Positions 63,806 through 64,000 of a stretch of DNA of 64,000 bases are shown piece after piece (position 1 is the first letter of the stretch; each line of letters opens with the position of its first letter). Made by a program: the position numbers and the translations under genes. The stretch is from Conchocele bisecta (Eukaryota > Mollusca > Bivalvia > Lucinida > Thyasiridae), in NCBI GenBank assembly GCA_029237695.1, contig CM055271.1, positions 36,018,462 to 36,082,461 on the forward strand. The letters run 5' to 3'. Below the pieces are notes generated by a model. That model had not been told where the DNA came from. It searched no databases and worked only from the letters and a program-made list of their open reading frames with translations.

Positions 63806-64000
63806 ATAGAGAATACCAGTCTAGTGTCGTTTGATATCAAGTTTATCAGGCAAGGCTATGAAACGTGTAGGAATTCCGAGGTTTGCCGAGGAATTCCTAC
63901 CGTTTCCGAGCCGAGCCTGATAAACTTGATATCAAAAGACAGTAACCTGGTATTCTATTTATCAGGTAACGTTTTATGCTGGAAAATGACCACATATGAC
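63806..64000. repeat. Fam-E border-sharing palindrome, copy 5 (cut by window edge)
   Basis: ATAGAGAATACCAGTCTAGT...GATATCAAGTTTATCAGGCA...GGAATTCC|GAGGTTTGCCGAG|GAATTCC...CTGATAAACTTGATATC...CCTGGTATTCTATTTAT at 63962, followed by CAGGTAACGTTTTATGCTGG. An inverse relative is at 40400-40675. Confidence 0.75.

Overview
The window looks like nuclear DNA of a bivalve mollusc. Coding sequence is sparse and split by GT-AG introns, the DNA is AT-rich, and most of it is dispersed or tandem repeats of kinds I recall from bivalve genomes: tandem-core elements with repeated AAGGTCAAGGTCA, fold-back MITEs, and a SINE-like repeat with an AAAC tail. The species was not determined and the mollusc assignment is an inference from repeat style.

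Three host-type coding loci can be supported. (1) At 90-618 (+) is the last exon of a gene ending in a cysteine-rich tesmin/TSO1-like CXC segment. (2) On the minus strand, from about 18670 down to 8642, is a small four-exon gene for a 58-residue, very basic AT-hook (HMGA-like) protein. Its three coding exons are only 73, 33 and 71 bp, and a CCAAT-rich, CpG-rich promoter lies at 18660-18990. (3) From 56516 to the right edge (+) are the first four coding exons (56516-56646, 58366-58508, 61196-61312, 62097-62210) of a class V, PLP-dependent aminotransferase-like gene. Its intron 2 is GC-AG, and intron 4 holds a 930-bp GAT/ATC microsatellite. Two broken non-LTR retrotransposons are also present: 22151-23590 (+) and about 41700-45600 (-).

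Repeat families named in the entries: Fam-A, a ~305-bp palindromic MITE (ends GTAGCCTATTTCA...TGAAATCGGCTAC); pB1, pB2 and pB3, piggyBac-like MITEs with TTAA flanks and CCCTT-type ends; Fam-C, a ~400-bp SINE-like repeat with an (AAAC)n tail; Fam-D, a unique ~205-bp arm joined to a 150-bp fold-back; Fam-E, palindromes with unrelated arms but shared borders TATAGAG(A/G)ATA...TATTCTATTTAT; Fam-F, a TIR element starting CAGGGGCCCGTTTCAC; Fam-I, hairpins ending in GATAAGG/CTGGAGC-type sequence; Fam-J, a hairpin around CAGCCTGCGCATCCGCGCAG; Fam-L, a MITE with TIR CAGGGATTCCGCTGG; Fam-N and Fam-O, dispersed repeats; and pearl-like tandem-core elements.

Layout: 1-650 CXC exon; 650-8640 intergenic repeats with one tandem-core element (1993-3235); 8640-18990 AT-hook gene with introns full of MITEs and a 2-kb 39-bp tandem array; 19-22 kb nested MITEs and a 369-bp TIR element; 22-23.6 kb LINE; 23.6-41.3 kb dispersed repeats, a tRNA-headed SINE and a 155-bp tandem array; 41.7-45.6 kb LINE; 45.9-54.5 kb repeats, including a 2.7-kb tandem-core element inserted inside a pB2 MITE; 54.7-64 kb fold-backs and the aminotransferase gene. 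Repeats are often nested, which fixes several element boundaries exactly.
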